A DNA stretch of 64,000 bases from DATMBF01 sp035559595 (lineage in GTDB: Bacteria > Bacteroidota > Ignavibacteria > UBA10030). The DNA lies in assembly GCA_035559595.1 (NCBI GenBank), contig DATMBF010000048.1, positions 124,001 through 188,000 on the forward strand, written 5' to 3'. Shown here piece after piece: positions 46,102-55,517 of the stretch. Numbering within the stretch: position 1 is the first letter of the stretch; each line of letters begins with the position of its first letter. Position numbers and translations under genes: made by a program. The notes beneath the pieces are model-generated. The model searched no databases. It saw only the letters and a program-made list of their open reading frames with translations, and was not told where the DNA came from.

Positions 46102-47505
46102 ATGAGCGAACAAAAGCCTCACCTTGCGCGAGAACTCGGGTTTCGTGAGGGCTTTGCCATTCACGTTGGAAGCATCATCGGCTCGGGGATTTTCATCGTT
46201 CCCGCAACGATGGCGGGACATCTGCCGGCGTTTGGACCCCTCCTTCTCGTATGGATTCTTTCAGGAGGTCTCACTCTGTTTGGGGCATTGAGTCTCGCAG
46301 AGCTGAGCGCCATTCTTCCCCAGGCGGGGGGACCATATGTGTATCTTCGCCACAGTTTTGGGAGATTGCTCGCATTTCTGTTTAGCTGGAACGACTTCTT
46401 TATCAACAAGGCAGGGTCGGCGGCGGCACTTGCGGTCGGGTTTGCTACCTACCTTGGTCACTTCGTTCCCGCAACAAGCCCTGAGAATGCATTCTATGTT
46501 GCCAGCTATTCTCTCCTCGGGCAGCCAATGGAGTTTTCGTTCGGGTGGACACAGATTACCGCCATTGCCGTCATCGTTTTGGTAACGTTCTTCAATGTTC
46601 GTGGCGTGAAGTTCGGGGGATGGGTAATGAACATCTTTACTGCTGCGAAACTCATGGCGTTGGTCGGACTCATCGCAGCAGTGGTAGTGTCCGGCAGAGG
46701 GAGCTGGTCGAACATTCAGCCATGGTGGCCGGAGCAATGGGAGGCAGGAATGTTCTCGGCATTCGGCGTAGCGATGATTTCCGCCCTTTGGGCGTACGAC
46801 GGTTGGATCAGTGTTACGTTGAACACCGGAGAGTTCCGGAATCCTCAACGCGAAGTACCGCTTTCGCTCATCCTTGGCACGGTCACGGTCATCGCTGTCT
46901 ATCTCGCGGCAAATCTTGCCTACGCGTCTGTTATTCCACTCAGCGACATGCCTGCGTCTTCCCGCATCGCCGCAGATGTTGCGAAGGTTGTTCTCGGCCC
47001 GATCGGAGCTTCACTCATCGTCATCGGAATCATGTCTTCAATGTTCGGCACGACAAATGCACAGTTGCTCACCGGGCCGCGATCTCTCTATGCCGCAGGC
47101 ACCGATGGAACGTTTTCCAGGAAGTTCGGAGAAATTCATCCACGTTTTCGGACTCCTTACGTTGCTATTCTCACTCTGGGGATTTGGGGAGCCATCCTCA
47201 CGCTGAGCGGCACGTACGATCAAATCGCGGCGTATGTCGTGTTCGGTTCGTGGGCGTTTTATGCGCTGACGGCTCTGTGTGTGATTATCCTCCGCCGTAA
47301 GATGCCCGACGCCAAACGCCCATACAAAGCGTGGGCTTATCCGTACGGAACGCTGCTGTTTGTTGGGATTGCAGGTTGGTTTATCTTCAATACGCTCGTT
47401 GAAGACACGCGGAACGCGATCGTTGGGATTGGGCTACTCGCACTTGGAATACCGTTCTATTACTACTGGCGGAACAAAAACAGGAGTGTCGCTTCAGAGG
47501 AGTAG
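46102..47505 (+). CDS. APC-family amino-acid permease (LAT-like)
   Basis: 467 residues, twelve predicted transmembrane helices. The first helix has the APC substrate motif VGSIIGSGIFIVPA, followed by PQAGGPYVYLRHSFGRLLAFLFSW and, in helix 6, ALWAYDGWISVTLNTGEFRNPQRE, a pattern of LAT/SteT-type exchangers. No soluble tail. Transport of amino acids is likely; the specific substrate is not deducible. It is paired with the preceding APC-USP gene. Its 3' end overlaps the convergent phosphatase gene by 12 bp. Confidence 0.93.
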   Translation: MSEQKPHLARELGFREGFAIHVGSIIGSGIFIVPATMAGHLPAFGPLLLVWILSGGLTLFGALSLAELSAILPQAGGPYVYLRHSFGRLLAFLFSWNDFFINKAGSAAALAVGFATYLGHFVPATSPENAFYVASYSLLGQPMEFSFGWTQITAIAVIVLVTFFNVRGVKFGGWVMNIFTAAKLMALVGLIAAVVVSGRGSWSNIQPWWPEQWEAGMFSAFGVAMISALWAYDGWISVTLNTGEFRNPQREVPLSLILGTVTVIAVYLAANLAYASVIPLSDMPASSRIAADVAKVVLGPIGASLIVIGIMSSMFGTTNAQLLTGPRSLYAAGTDGTFSRKFGEIHPRFRTPYVAILTLGIWGAILTLSGTYDQIAAYVVFGSWAFYALTALCVIILRRKMPDAKRPYKAWAYPYGTLLFVGIAGWFIFNTLVEDTRNAIVGIGLLALGIPFYYYWRNKNRSVASEE

Positions 47506-48783
47506 GGGGGTCGGGGAATTCGGGCTCTCTTCCTCCCGCTTCTCCACGTGCCCCGGTTGGCGGAGAATTGCGACGAGGGTTCTGTCATCCAAGGGTCTCC
47601 CCAGTGCGCTGAAGGCCTGAACATCCAGAAGGATTTGCTCTGTAATCTCCTTCGGGCTCCTCCCCCGGTTTTCGATAAGAGTGCTAGCCAGGCGTTCCTC
47701 GCCGTAGAATTCCCCCTGTTCGTTGCAGGCTTCCGTGATACCATCGGTATAGAGAAGAAGGATATCCCCGGCTTGCATGAGAATACCTTCCGTTTTGAAG
47801 ATCTCATCACGGAATGGGCCGAGGATCTGACCTGTCGCCTCAAGGTGTTCCACTTCCGTTGCTCCAGCGCGAAGAAGGAGAGGATTATGATGACCACAGT
47901 TTGCGTAGATGACGAGGCCATTTGTTCCCTCGGTTAATTCAGCGTAGAAGAGGGTGATGAAGTGATCGTTGGCGAAAGTCCGATGTAAGAGTTTGTTCAC
48001 TTGGGAGAGGAGAACGCTGATTTTCGACTGGTATTGGAACCCCAGCCGAAGGGCCCCGGAAACGTAGAGTGCTTCGACGGCTGCAGCTATTCCTTTGCTT
48101 GTTGCATCGCCGATGACCACGCCCAATCGCTCATTGTCACCTTCCACAGTCAAATAGTCAAAAAAATCACCACCAACGATACGGTCAGGAACGGAGACAC
48201 CGTAAAGATCATATGAGTGAAACTGGAGTGCGCTCCGAGGAAGAATCCGTGCCTGGATTTCGCCCGCCTTGTCGAGATCACGCTCGAACACGTTCTTCGT
48301 ATCTTCGATGGTGTTGCTGCGAAGAAGGGCATTAAGGGAGGCTCCGATAATATTCAGGGTCGCCTTCACATTTTCACCAAGTTCGTCTACACTGAATGCT
48401 AATATGTACTGATACAGTGTATCTCCTTTCCACCGGATTTTCTTCCCGACGCCGGTTGCTGAATATTTGAGAATTCCTTTCTTGCGAAGATACTTGATCT
48501 CCTCGATACGAAGCACTGTGTGAAGCCTTGTCAACTCGAGGAAGATCGGATAATCGCTCACGCGAAGCCGGTAATTCGCTTTCACCGGCTCGATTGCTCC
48601 CGTCTGATGGACCAGGTGATAACTCCCGGTGTCGGAAAAGAATTTCCAAATACGTCCACCGTGGATGCCGATTTCTTCGTTTTTGACTACTTCTTGGAGG
48701 ACGTGCTTCAAGAGCGTCTCTTCATTCTCAAACGTTTGAGAAACGAGAGTATCTATAGTATGGTACAGTTTTCTGAGATTCAC
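47494..48783 (-). CDS. SpoIIE-type PP2C serine phosphatase with N-terminal sensor domain
   Basis: 429 residues. About 1-170 is a GAF-like region (EETLLKHVLQEVVKNEEIGIHGG), then a helix with RDLDKAGEIQARILP, the linker typical of RsbU-type phosphatases. The catalytic PP2C domain (~190-410) has IVGGDFFDYL, VIGDATSKGIAAA, CGHHNPLLL, LLLYTDGITEA and DDRTLVAIL; metal-binding Asp residues are present. Family members dephosphorylate anti-sigma-factor antagonists in partner-switching circuits. No STAS or HPK-like anti-sigma gene lies nearby. It is convergent with the APC permease. Confidence 0.93.
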   Translation of the reverse strand: MNLRKLYHTIDTLVSQTFENEETLLKHVLQEVVKNEEIGIHGGRIWKFFSDTGSYHLVHQTGAIEPVKANYRLRVSDYPIFLELTRLHTVLRIEEIKYLRKKGILKYSATGVGKKIRWKGDTLYQYILAFSVDELGENVKATLNIIGASLNALLRSNTIEDTKNVFERDLDKAGEIQARILPRSALQFHSYDLYGVSVPDRIVGGDFFDYLTVEGDNERLGVVIGDATSKGIAAAVEALYVSGALRLGFQYQSKISVLLSQVNKLLHRTFANDHFITLFYAELTEGTNGLVIYANCGHHNPLLLRAGATEVEHLEATGQILGPFRDEIFKTEGILMQAGDILLLYTDGITEACNEQGEFYGEERLASTLIENRGRSPKEITEQILLDVQAFSALGRPLDDRTLVAILRQPGHVEKREEESPNSPTPLLL

Positions 48784-48945
48784 TGAGCTTCCAGGGATAA
48801 AAGGATTGAGAATTCTGTTTGTGCGATTTAATTAAGAAGAGAGTTCGGTCTCGCGGCCTTCGTCCCCACGGTTCACCGTTACTTCACAACATGCACGATG
48901 AGCCCTGAAGAGAAGGGAGGAAAAGCAGAGATTTACCCCCCATGT

Positions 48946-49395
48946 TCAATCGAATTTCAACGAGTCGGCAAGGTCATCGACAGCTTTCCGCTCGACCCTC
49001 CAAACGTCGTTTCGTTGCTGTTGTCTTACCGCAAGTTCATGCAGATGTCGATGATATGATGTATTTGCGGCAGCGACCGCTTTCTTGAGCAGTGGCACCT
49101 GGATTGAAGTAACTTCCCTTAACGGGCAGTGTATTACGAGGGACCTTCCATCAATAATTGCCTCTCTCGGTGACTGAGAACTTTTGAGGTTCAACGTATT
49201 CCACTCGTTCTCGAACGTAGCTCCCCATGCCTGTGAAGGATGGTCCGAGAGGTCGAAATAGACTTGATAGACCGGTATTGCCGCATCGATTCCCCGGAGC
49301 CGTTTCTCCGTTTTGCGGGTCTTTTCCCGGTTGAGAGAAATCATACGAATAGTAGGGGTCGAATCCGTGGGTGTGGCGTTTTCCGTTATCGTCAT
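48946..49395 (-). CDS. Hypothetical 149-residue protein
   Basis: The ATG at 49395 has AAGGTG 6 nt upstream. The frame is open to 49695, but the extra part has very odd composition. The protein is soluble and charged: N-terminal Thr-rich tail (MTITENATPTDSTPTIRMI), a middle with VYQVYFDLSDHPSQAWGATFENEWN, then DGRSLVIHCPLREV and a C-terminal helix HRHLHELAVRQQQRNDVWRVERKAVDDL. No family was recognised. It is isolated: about 1.1 kb upstream has no clear gene. The even spread of hydrophobic and charged residues and the ribosome site support a real gene. Confidence 0.6.
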   Translation of the reverse strand: MTITENATPTDSTPTIRMISLNREKTRKTEKRLRGIDAAIPVYQVYFDLSDHPSQAWGATFENEWNTLNLKSSQSPREAIIDGRSLVIHCPLREVTSIQVPLLKKAVAAANTSYHRHLHELAVRQQQRNDVWRVERKAVDDLADSLKFD

Positions 49396-50508
49396 GTTGT
49401 TCACCTTGTGTAAGTGCCTCGTTGCATTTCTTGGTGGCGTGGATTCTTGAATTTCGGACTGCCTATCCGCTTTCTCCACCGTCATCTCGCCAGAGCGACC
49501 ATTCGGAAACATTTGGGCCTGTCGGGATAGGAGGAGAGTTCTCGCCGATGGTCTCGTGGGGTGATTCTTGTTCCTGCTGGTGATTCTTCTGGCACGTTCT
49601 CGACTGTTTATTGGTCGTGTTTTGTACGTCCCACGAGGCGGGAGAGCTCCCTCGCGGATGCTTTCGATAGCGATGCACGGCCTGTATTCCATCATCTACT
49701 CTTTCCATGACTATCCGGTTCCCTTTCAAGGTTTTGGTTCAAGCGCCGTGCAAACAAAAACGCTTGTTCGCGATCAATGAACCAGGTTGAAGAGATTCGC
49801 TTTCTCATCCAGAGAAATTGCCTCCACTGTCGAACCTTCCAGGTGGAGGGGTCCGAAGGGTGGTGCAAAACCTCAATGACATTCCGAATTGCAAAAAACC
49901 CTGTGCGGAACAAAGTACTCCAAAATGATAACCGCCCTGATATGACGCTTCTGTTTTTCATGACGTTATGGGAGATGATCCTAGTTATCCTTCCACTTTT
50001 GTCGCGCTCTTCTTTGAAAGTGCTGTCTGCAGAAAGCCTCATTTCGCGGTTTTCACAAAGGCCCTCAGCTCAGTTCGAAATCAGATTACGCTATCTGAGC
50101 ATGAATCTGCGGGCGTGCGCAAAGGGAAGCTCTGGAGGTAAGATCGCTTTGGACGCAGTTGACTGGAGAGCTTCTGGAACCTCAATTCTCGCGGCTCAGG
50201 TGTGAAGAGGACACAGGAGGCCAGGTGTTTCTCTAGCAAGGTAGACCCTTTCCCACCCAATTGCAAGGACTCTTCCCAGACGAGGGACGATATGGCCAAA
50301 GTGATGCTTTTTCCCCGAAATGGGCAGGCTGAAATCACCTGAATCATTGTTGACGGTAGCTTCGTAGGAGAGAATACGTAGTTATCGCAACTCAGGTCGT
50401 TGGGCCTATCATAAATTGTTAAGCCCAACACATACCGTAATTGAGACTCGTCGTGTGGTATCTGCGTATTCTTGATACTCAGCCCAAAAGTGCATAAGTT
50501 TGATTGCG
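49396..50508. other. Gene-poor stretch without a supported gene
   Basis: About 1.1 kb. Open frames of 60-140 codons exist on both strands (for example 49777-50205 plus, 49692-50042 minus, 50081-50431 minus) but overlap each other, have odd composition and show no known motif. A minus-strand ATG at 49713 with AAGGG upstream opens 83 codons ending at 49463; it may be a decayed or very diverged small gene. I see no RNA gene or strong terminator here. Confidence 0.5.
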
Positions 50509-50805
50509 ATGACGCAAGAACAAATTCTCAAAGAGCTTGAATCTCTCGCTGCAGCAAGCGGAATCGGGTTGCGGTACGAGAAGGGGGACTTCGAAGGCGG
50601 GTATTGCGTTCTCAAGGCAGAGCGGCTGATCGTCGTAAACAAGAAGCTCCCGCCCGCAAAGCGCGCCGGTGTTCTCGCCCAGGCTATGGCAGAAATAGGT
50701 ATCGATGAGATGTATCTCAAGCCCGTCGTCAGAGAGTTCATCGAGGATGAACTTGCGCGCGTCAATGTGGGTCGAGCAAAGCCTCTCGCGGAACCCTCTG
50801 CATGA
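50509..50805 (+). CDS. Conserved small protein of unknown function
   Basis: About 98 residues from the ATG at 50509; a TTG at 50500 is the longer option. The first ~20 residues form a helix (TQEQILKELESLAAASGI), followed by beta strands with GLRYEKGDFEGGYCVLKAERLIVVNKKLP, then PAKRAGVLAQAMAEIGIDEMYLKPVVREFIE. This looks like a compact, conserved fold, but I do not recognise a named function. The stop overlaps the next gene's start (ATGA at 50802-50805), so it is translationally coupled to the membrane SpoIIE phosphatase. Confidence 0.8.
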   Translation: MTQEQILKELESLAAASGIGLRYEKGDFEGGYCVLKAERLIVVNKKLPPAKRAGVLAQAMAEIGIDEMYLKPVVREFIEDELARVNVGRAKPLAEPSA

Positions 50806-53285
50806 TGACGTTGGATCGCTCCCGCCTGTTTCTTTTCTTTATTCCGGTCTTCATGCTCTCCGTGTACCTTTCCTGGTTCCTTCATCTTAGAACCGATCGT
50901 CACGCTGGTCTCTCCCTGCCCCTGAATGAGTCCGAGATAACCACCCTCGCGTACCAGATTCTCGATTCGTTGGGGCTTGATGCTTCGGGGTACACGGTTG
51001 AAACCAATCTCAAGCTGAACAAGGGGCTGATTCACCAACTGCAGGACCAGCTTGGCTTTGAGAGAGCGACCGAGCTGCTGCGGTTCGGAATCCCGGGCTA
51101 TTACTGGGACTTGCGCTGGAGGAAGGCCGAGAGTCTCTCCCACCTCTTCGGGCAGGACGAGGGCTCACCGGAGGCCGTCAGAGCGGCGGAGCGATTCGTG
51201 CTCGGCGAGCTTCAGATGGAGTTTGATACGCGAGGCAACCTTCTGAAATTCAAGCGAACACTTGCCGATACCCTGAATCTTGAGATTGTCGACTCCGCAC
51301 AAGCGCGGAAGTTCTCAGAAGAATTTATCGAGCGTTTTTCGACGGTCGAACACCTCGCTGTTGATACGGGTCAATCGCATCTCCGAGAAGACCAAAGGCG
51401 CGGCTTGAAGGTAGGCATTCATTATGAATCGGAAAAAAAGATCTCCCAGGCGCAACGAACCGATTACGAGTTCAAATGGTCGGCGAAATCAGCGGAGACA
51501 GGAAACAAGATTGAGATTGTTGCAGGGGTGATGGGGAACTCCGTGACGAGCTTTACAATCGGTTACGTCGTTCCTGAGCAGTACACAAAAAAGGATGACC
51601 CGATTCTTCTGATCATCTTTGTGATTTTGCAGTACTGTGCAGTTATTGTTGCGATGATCGTCGTTGCGTTCCGGCGTGTTCGGGCGTACGAGATCGGATT
51701 CAAGCTCGGCATCTGGATCGGTGTTGCCGTTGCGTTCATCTTCCTTATCGAAATGTATATTGAACTTCGAGGGACAATGGGATGGCAGATTATCTTCCCA
51801 CTCCTGTTTGCACCTCTCTTCTATGGGGGGAGTCTGATTATTGTCTGGGCGGTTAGCGAATCGGTCGGACGCGAGACATGGAAGGAAAAATTCGTTTCGC
51901 TCGATCTTCTCACGCACGGCCACATCCTTCATTCGAAAGTGGGCCAAAGTCTCATCGCAGGAGTCGGTGTCGGTGCGGCGTATCTCGCCGTGGCTTCGCT
52001 TTTGCTTTATCTGACGCGCCAGATCACGCCACTCTGGATCTATTCGACCGACGAGAGTCCGTTTAAATACCTCTCCAGCGGATTTCCCGGCATCATGACG
52101 TTGGTGCAGAATGCTTATGCGAACTTCTACATTCTGGCTGTGTACATGATTTTTGTTGTGTCATTGCTTCGAAAACGCTTGAAGTCCGGCTGGCTCATTG
52201 TTGTGCTGACCTCACTCTTGCTTTCACTGGGTGATGTTACTGGATTGAGGCCATACCCCGCGGCATTGGTGAATCAGTTCCTCACGGGGATGATCCTCGT
52301 GTGGAGCTTTTATCGATTTGATGTTGTGACTGGGTATGTTGCGCTTTTCAGTTCGAAGGTGCTGGACAGGGGACTGGAGCTCTGGTACACAGGCAATGCT
52401 TCCTATATGGGATCGGCCGAATTTGTTGGAGCTACAGTTGCCCTTCTTGCCGTGTTTGGGTTCGTGGCGTTGTACACGCGCGATCGCACTGTGGAGCTGG
52501 ACGAGATTACTCCGGCCTTTGCCCGTGTGATTACCGAGCGGCAGCGACTGCAGAGAGAACTTGAGATCGCCCGCGATGTGCAAATGAGTTTCCTGCCCAA
52601 GCGCAATCCTGATTTCGAGGGGCTGCAAATTGCATCGCGTTGCGCTCCGGCTTTCGAGGTGGGTGGCGACTATTACGATTTCATTACGCTCGGCCCAAGG
52701 AAGCTTGGCGTAGTCATCGGTGATGTGTCGGGTAAAGGCACGCAAGCAGCGTTTTATATGACGCTCGCAAAGGGATTGGTTCGGGCGCTCGCACACGTTT
52801 CCGACTCACCGGCTTCGATCCTCACTCAAGTTAACAAACTCTTCTACGAAAATGTTGAACGGGGCACGTTCATTAGCATGGTGTTTGGGTTATTCGATAT
52901 GGAGCGACGGGTTCTCACGCTGGCGCGTGCCGGGCATAATCCGGTCATTATGCATAAGTCGGAGACGAGAAAGACGGAGATTATCCATCCGCGCGGTCTT
53001 GCCTTGGGGCTTGAATCCGGCGGTCGATTTCGCGAAACTGTAGAAGAGGTCAGCGTCCATCTGAAGTCCGGGGATCTGATCGCTTTCTATACAGATGGGT
53101 TCCCCGAAGCAATGAACCACCGCCAAGAAGAGTACGGCGACGAACGATTTGTGAGAACCATTGAGAAGTTCTCAGCTGCATCAGCTCCCGAAGCCCTCGA
53201 AGGAGTATTCGGAGAAATGAAACAGTTCACCGGTAAAACAAAACAGCACGATGATATGACCATCGTGCTCGTGAAAGTTCTTTAG
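50802..53285 (+). CDS. Large membrane SpoIIE-type PP2C phosphatase
   Basis: 827 residues. TM1 (~8-27) is followed by an extracytoplasmic domain (~30-265) rich in charged residues. A polytopic region of ~8 helices follows (~268-570). A cytoplasmic linker helix (ERQRLQRELEIARDVQMSFLP) leads into a PP2C domain (~605-827) with VGGDYYDF, VIGDVSGKGTQAA, ARAGHNPVI, FYTDGFPEA and HDDMTIVLVK. The linker and catalytic motifs are textbook RsbU/SpoIIE. The membrane module is unusual; it has the WKEKFVSLDLL segment seen near CPBP-like membrane domains, but no protease motif. It likely senses an envelope signal and dephosphorylates an anti-sigma antagonist (inference). Confidence 0.93.
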   Translation: MMTLDRSRLFLFFIPVFMLSVYLSWFLHLRTDRHAGLSLPLNESEITTLAYQILDSLGLDASGYTVETNLKLNKGLIHQLQDQLGFERATELLRFGIPGYYWDLRWRKAESLSHLFGQDEGSPEAVRAAERFVLGELQMEFDTRGNLLKFKRTLADTLNLEIVDSAQARKFSEEFIERFSTVEHLAVDTGQSHLREDQRRGLKVGIHYESEKKISQAQRTDYEFKWSAKSAETGNKIEIVAGVMGNSVTSFTIGYVVPEQYTKKDDPILLIIFVILQYCAVIVAMIVVAFRRVRAYEIGFKLGIWIGVAVAFIFLIEMYIELRGTMGWQIIFPLLFAPLFYGGSLIIVWAVSESVGRETWKEKFVSLDLLTHGHILHSKVGQSLIAGVGVGAAYLAVASLLLYLTRQITPLWIYSTDESPFKYLSSGFPGIMTLVQNAYANFYILAVYMIFVVSLLRKRLKSGWLIVVLTSLLLSLGDVTGLRPYPAALVNQFLTGMILVWSFYRFDVVTGYVALFSSKVLDRGLELWYTGNASYMGSAEFVGATVALLAVFGFVALYTRDRTVELDEITPAFARVITERQRLQRELEIARDVQMSFLPKRNPDFEGLQIASRCAPAFEVGGDYYDFITLGPRKLGVVIGDVSGKGTQAAFYMTLAKGLVRALAHVSDSPASILTQVNKLFYENVERGTFISMVFGLFDMERRVLTLARAGHNPVIMHKSETRKTEIIHPRGLALGLESGGRFRETVEEVSVHLKSGDLIAFYTDGFPEAMNHRQEEYGDERFVRTIEKFSAASAPEALEGVFGEMKQFTGKTKQHDDMTIVLVKVL

Positions 53286-53298
53286 GAGAACATCATTC

Positions 53299-53739
53299 AT
53301 GCGCATCCTCGTTGCAAACGGACCGAATGTGAATCTCCTCGGCAAGCGGGAACCGGAGGTCTATGGCACAACATCGCTCTGGGATATCGAAAACCACTTG
53401 AAGAAGACGTTTCCCGATACGAAGTTCGAATTCTTCCAGTCGAACAGCGAGGGGGCATTGATTGATGTTCTGCAAAAAGCGTTCAAAGGGGAATTCGATG
53501 CGGTTGTGCTCAATCCGGGTGCTTATGCACATTATTCCTATGCCATTAGGGATTGCGTTGCGGCGTTGCCGGTTCCAACGGTGGAGGTGCATATCACAAA
53601 CGTTCATGCGAGGGAACAATTCCGCCACAACTCTGTTATTGCACCGGTCTGCAAAGGAGTTCTTGCCGGCTTTGGGGCAATGAGCTATGAGTTGGCGGTC
53701 AGATTTCTCATTGAGAACAAGAGTGAGAGGCTTCCTTGA
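53299..53739 (+). CDS. aroQ: Type II 3-dehydroquinate dehydratase
   Basis: 146 residues, the usual AroQ length. N-terminal ILVANGPNVNLLGKREPEVYG with the catalytic Tyr22, QSNSEGALIDVLQ, LNPGAYAHYSYAIRDC, and EVHITNVHAREQFRHNSVI carrying the catalytic His. It converts 3-dehydroquinate to 3-dehydroshikimate in the shikimate pathway. No other aro gene lies in the window. The next gene begins at a TTG overlapping its TGA, so the two are coupled. Confidence 0.97.
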   Translation: MRILVANGPNVNLLGKREPEVYGTTSLWDIENHLKKTFPDTKFEFFQSNSEGALIDVLQKAFKGEFDAVVLNPGAYAHYSYAIRDCVAALPVPTVEVHITNVHAREQFRHNSVIAPVCKGVLAGFGAMSYELAVRFLIENKSERLP

Positions 53740-54422
53740 TCAAAGCCGTTATTTTCGATCTGGACAACACGCTGGTAGACTTCATGGCAATGAAGCGTCA
53801 AGCCATCGACGCGGCCATTCACGCAATGCGGGATGCCGGATTCGATTTGCCGGCGGAGGAGATCCAGAAGCGCATCGATACCATCTATCAGGAAAAGGGG
53901 ATGGAGTTCCAGAATGTGTTCGATGAACTGCTCTACAACGCTTTTAGCAAGATTGATTATAAGATTTTGTGCTCCGGCATTGTTGCCTATCGCCGTGCAC
54001 GGGAAGCAGCTCTCGTTCCCTATCCCCACGTCTACCTTACGCTGACAGAACTTTTGCGGATGAACATCAAGCTTGCCGTCGTTTCGGATGCGCCTTCGCG
54101 CGAAGCCTGGCTCCGGCTCTGCTATCTGAACTTCCACCATCTCTTTGATGTGGTCGTGACGTTTGACGATACCGGGGAACGCAAACCGCATCCGGGACCG
54201 TTTCTCAAGGCGCTTGAGCGGCTTGGTGTGAAGGCCAGCGAGGCGTTGATGGTTGGCGATTGGGCGGAGCGGGATGTTGTGGGAGCGAAGCAAGTAGGGA
54301 TGAAGACGATCTTCGCGCGGTATGGCGATACGTTCGGAACGGTAACGTCGCATGCGGATTACGACATTGACGACGTCGCTCAGGTCATTACAATTGTCAA
54401 GAAAGAGAACGGAGCGCGATAA
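53736..54422 (+). CDS. HAD-superfamily hydrolase, TTG start
   Basis: 228 residues. HAD motifs in order: VIFDLDNTLVD (nucleophile Asp), VVSDAPSREA, the Lys of RKPHPGPFLKAL and VGDWAERDVVGAKQVGM. The cap between ~15 and 95 is helical, as in phosphoglycolate-phosphatase-like members. No ATG lies near the required start; TTG at 53736 overlaps the aroQ stop (TTGA). A phosphatase activity is expected, but the substrate is unknown. acpS begins 2 nt after its stop. Confidence 0.93.
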   Translation: MIKAVIFDLDNTLVDFMAMKRQAIDAAIHAMRDAGFDLPAEEIQKRIDTIYQEKGMEFQNVFDELLYNAFSKIDYKILCSGIVAYRRAREAALVPYPHVYLTLTELLRMNIKLAVVSDAPSREAWLRLCYLNFHHLFDVVVTFDDTGERKPHPGPFLKALERLGVKASEALMVGDWAERDVVGAKQVGMKTIFARYGDTFGTVTSHADYDIDDVAQVITIVKKENGAR

Positions 54423-54424
54423 CG

Positions 54425-54802
54425 ATGGGAATGATTCAAGGGATCGGTGTGGATGTTGTGGATGTCGAACGGATCAAAGAGACCATCCAGGGCCAGGGTG
54501 AGGCCTTCCTTAACAAGGTTTTTACCGAGCGCGAGCGTGCATATTGCGAATCAAAAGCCAATCCGATGCAGCACTTCGCGGCGCGCTTTGCCGCGAAAGA
54601 AGCGGTGAGCAAGGCGATGCAAACGGGATGGAGTGGAAAGTTCCGGTGGAAGGATGTTGAGGTCGTCAATGAAGAATCGGGTGCCCCAACGATTAGTCTC
54701 TCCCACGAAGTCGCCAAAACCCTTGCCCATAGTCGTGTCCATCTCTCCCTTTCCCATACGGAGAACACCGTCGTCGCTTTTGCCGTGATTGAAAGGGCGT
54801 AA
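54425..54802 (+). CDS. acpS: Holo-[acyl-carrier-protein] synthase
   Basis: 125 residues. IQGIGVDVVDVERIK carries the Mg2+-binding Asp; FAARFAAKEAVSKAM has the conserved Lys-Glu; and HLSLSHTENTVVAFAV ends the fold. AcpS transfers 4'-phosphopantetheine from CoA to acyl carrier protein. Length and motifs are standard. It follows the HAD gene with almost no gap, so the aroQ-HAD-acpS group is one transcript. Confidence 0.96.
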   Translation: MGMIQGIGVDVVDVERIKETIQGQGEAFLNKVFTERERAYCESKANPMQHFAARFAAKEAVSKAMQTGWSGKFRWKDVEVVNEESGAPTISLSHEVAKTLAHSRVHLSLSHTENTVVAFAVIERA

Positions 54803-54845
54803 ATGCGTTGCAAGTGGTGTGAGTTTTCTGTACTTTGAGAACGCC

Positions 54846-55226
54846 ATGAAACACATCGGCATCAAGAAACTCTATTACTCGATCAGCGAAGTAAGTAAGA
54901 TTACCGAGCTCGAGCAGTACGTTCTTCGGTATTGGGAATCCGAATTTCCGCAGCTCAAGCCGGCGAAAAACCGGGCAGGAAATCGGATCTATACGAACAA
55001 GGATATCAAGCTGATCATGCACATCAAGAAACTCCTGAGAGACGAGAAGTATACGATCGAGGGAGCGAAGAAGATTCTGGAAGAATACGTTCCTGAATCC
55101 GACGGCGGTCAGCAGCTCGAGTTGCTCGATGTGCCGCCAAAGAAGAAGATTCAGGATGAGGAAATTCGCGCAGAGATGACTGAAGTGAAGGAATTTTTGG
55201 AGGGATTGTTGGAGAAGATGAAGTGA
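54846..55226 (+). CDS. MerR-family transcriptional regulator
   Basis: 126 residues. The ATG at 54846 is chosen because the MerR helix-turn-helix begins at once: LYYSISEVSKITELEQYVLRYWE, followed by FPQLKPAKNRAGNRIYTNKDIKLI. A dimerisation helix follows (IHIKKLLRDEKYTIEGAKKIL; the wing ends near residue 70). The C-terminal half is acidic and lacks metal-binding cysteines, so no inducer can be named. This class (MerR, ~120 residues, GNRIYT) is common in Bacteroidota next to housekeeping genes. A strong terminator follows. Confidence 0.93.
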   Translation: MKHIGIKKLYYSISEVSKITELEQYVLRYWESEFPQLKPAKNRAGNRIYTNKDIKLIMHIKKLLRDEKYTIEGAKKILEEYVPESDGGQQLELLDVPPKKKIQDEEIRAEMTEVKEFLEGLLEKMK

Positions 55227-55282
55227 TGGTTCTGAGTTTCAAGTTCCAAATCTAAAGTTGAACGTTGAGTTGTTGAGGAAGG

Positions 55283-55310
55283 CCCGCAGGATGCGACTGC
55301 GGGTTTTTTA
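55283..55310 (+). terminator. Rho-independent terminator
   Basis: CCCGCAG-gatgcga-CTGCGGG forms a perfect 7-bp GC-rich stem with a 7-nt loop, followed immediately by TTTTTT and then ATTT. It lies 57 nt after the MerR stop and should end the aroQ-HAD-acpS-merR transcript. Confidence 0.88.
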
Positions 55311-55517
55311 TTTCGTGGGAAAAGGGGTAAAGATCCGAGTGTGGTTAACGTCGGCCTCTACCATTGCCCTCATCGCCCTCCAGAGTTCGGGCACAGCTCG
55401 CACACCGCTTCTTATCATAGCAATGTTCAGCCGGGTCGAGCAAAACTGATGTCGGACATGAATCAGAGTAGTTGCAGGCCAGCCAAAAAACCATTACCTT
55501 TCAATTCGTAGCAGTAC

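Noticed and set aside
49777..50205. Possible 142-residue plus-strand protein
   Set aside because: Overlaps other open frames, no ribosome site or motif, and odd composition; left as a gene-poor stretch.
50409..51143. Minus-strand 244-codon open frame
   Set aside because: It lies opposite the small conserved protein and the SpoIIE phosphatase, which have clear motifs; its own product has no recognisable feature.
50802..53285. CPBP-type membrane protease domain in the SpoIIE phosphatase
   Set aside because: A WKEKF-like segment hinted at it, but the EExxxR and HxxxN motifs of CPBP proteases are not visible.
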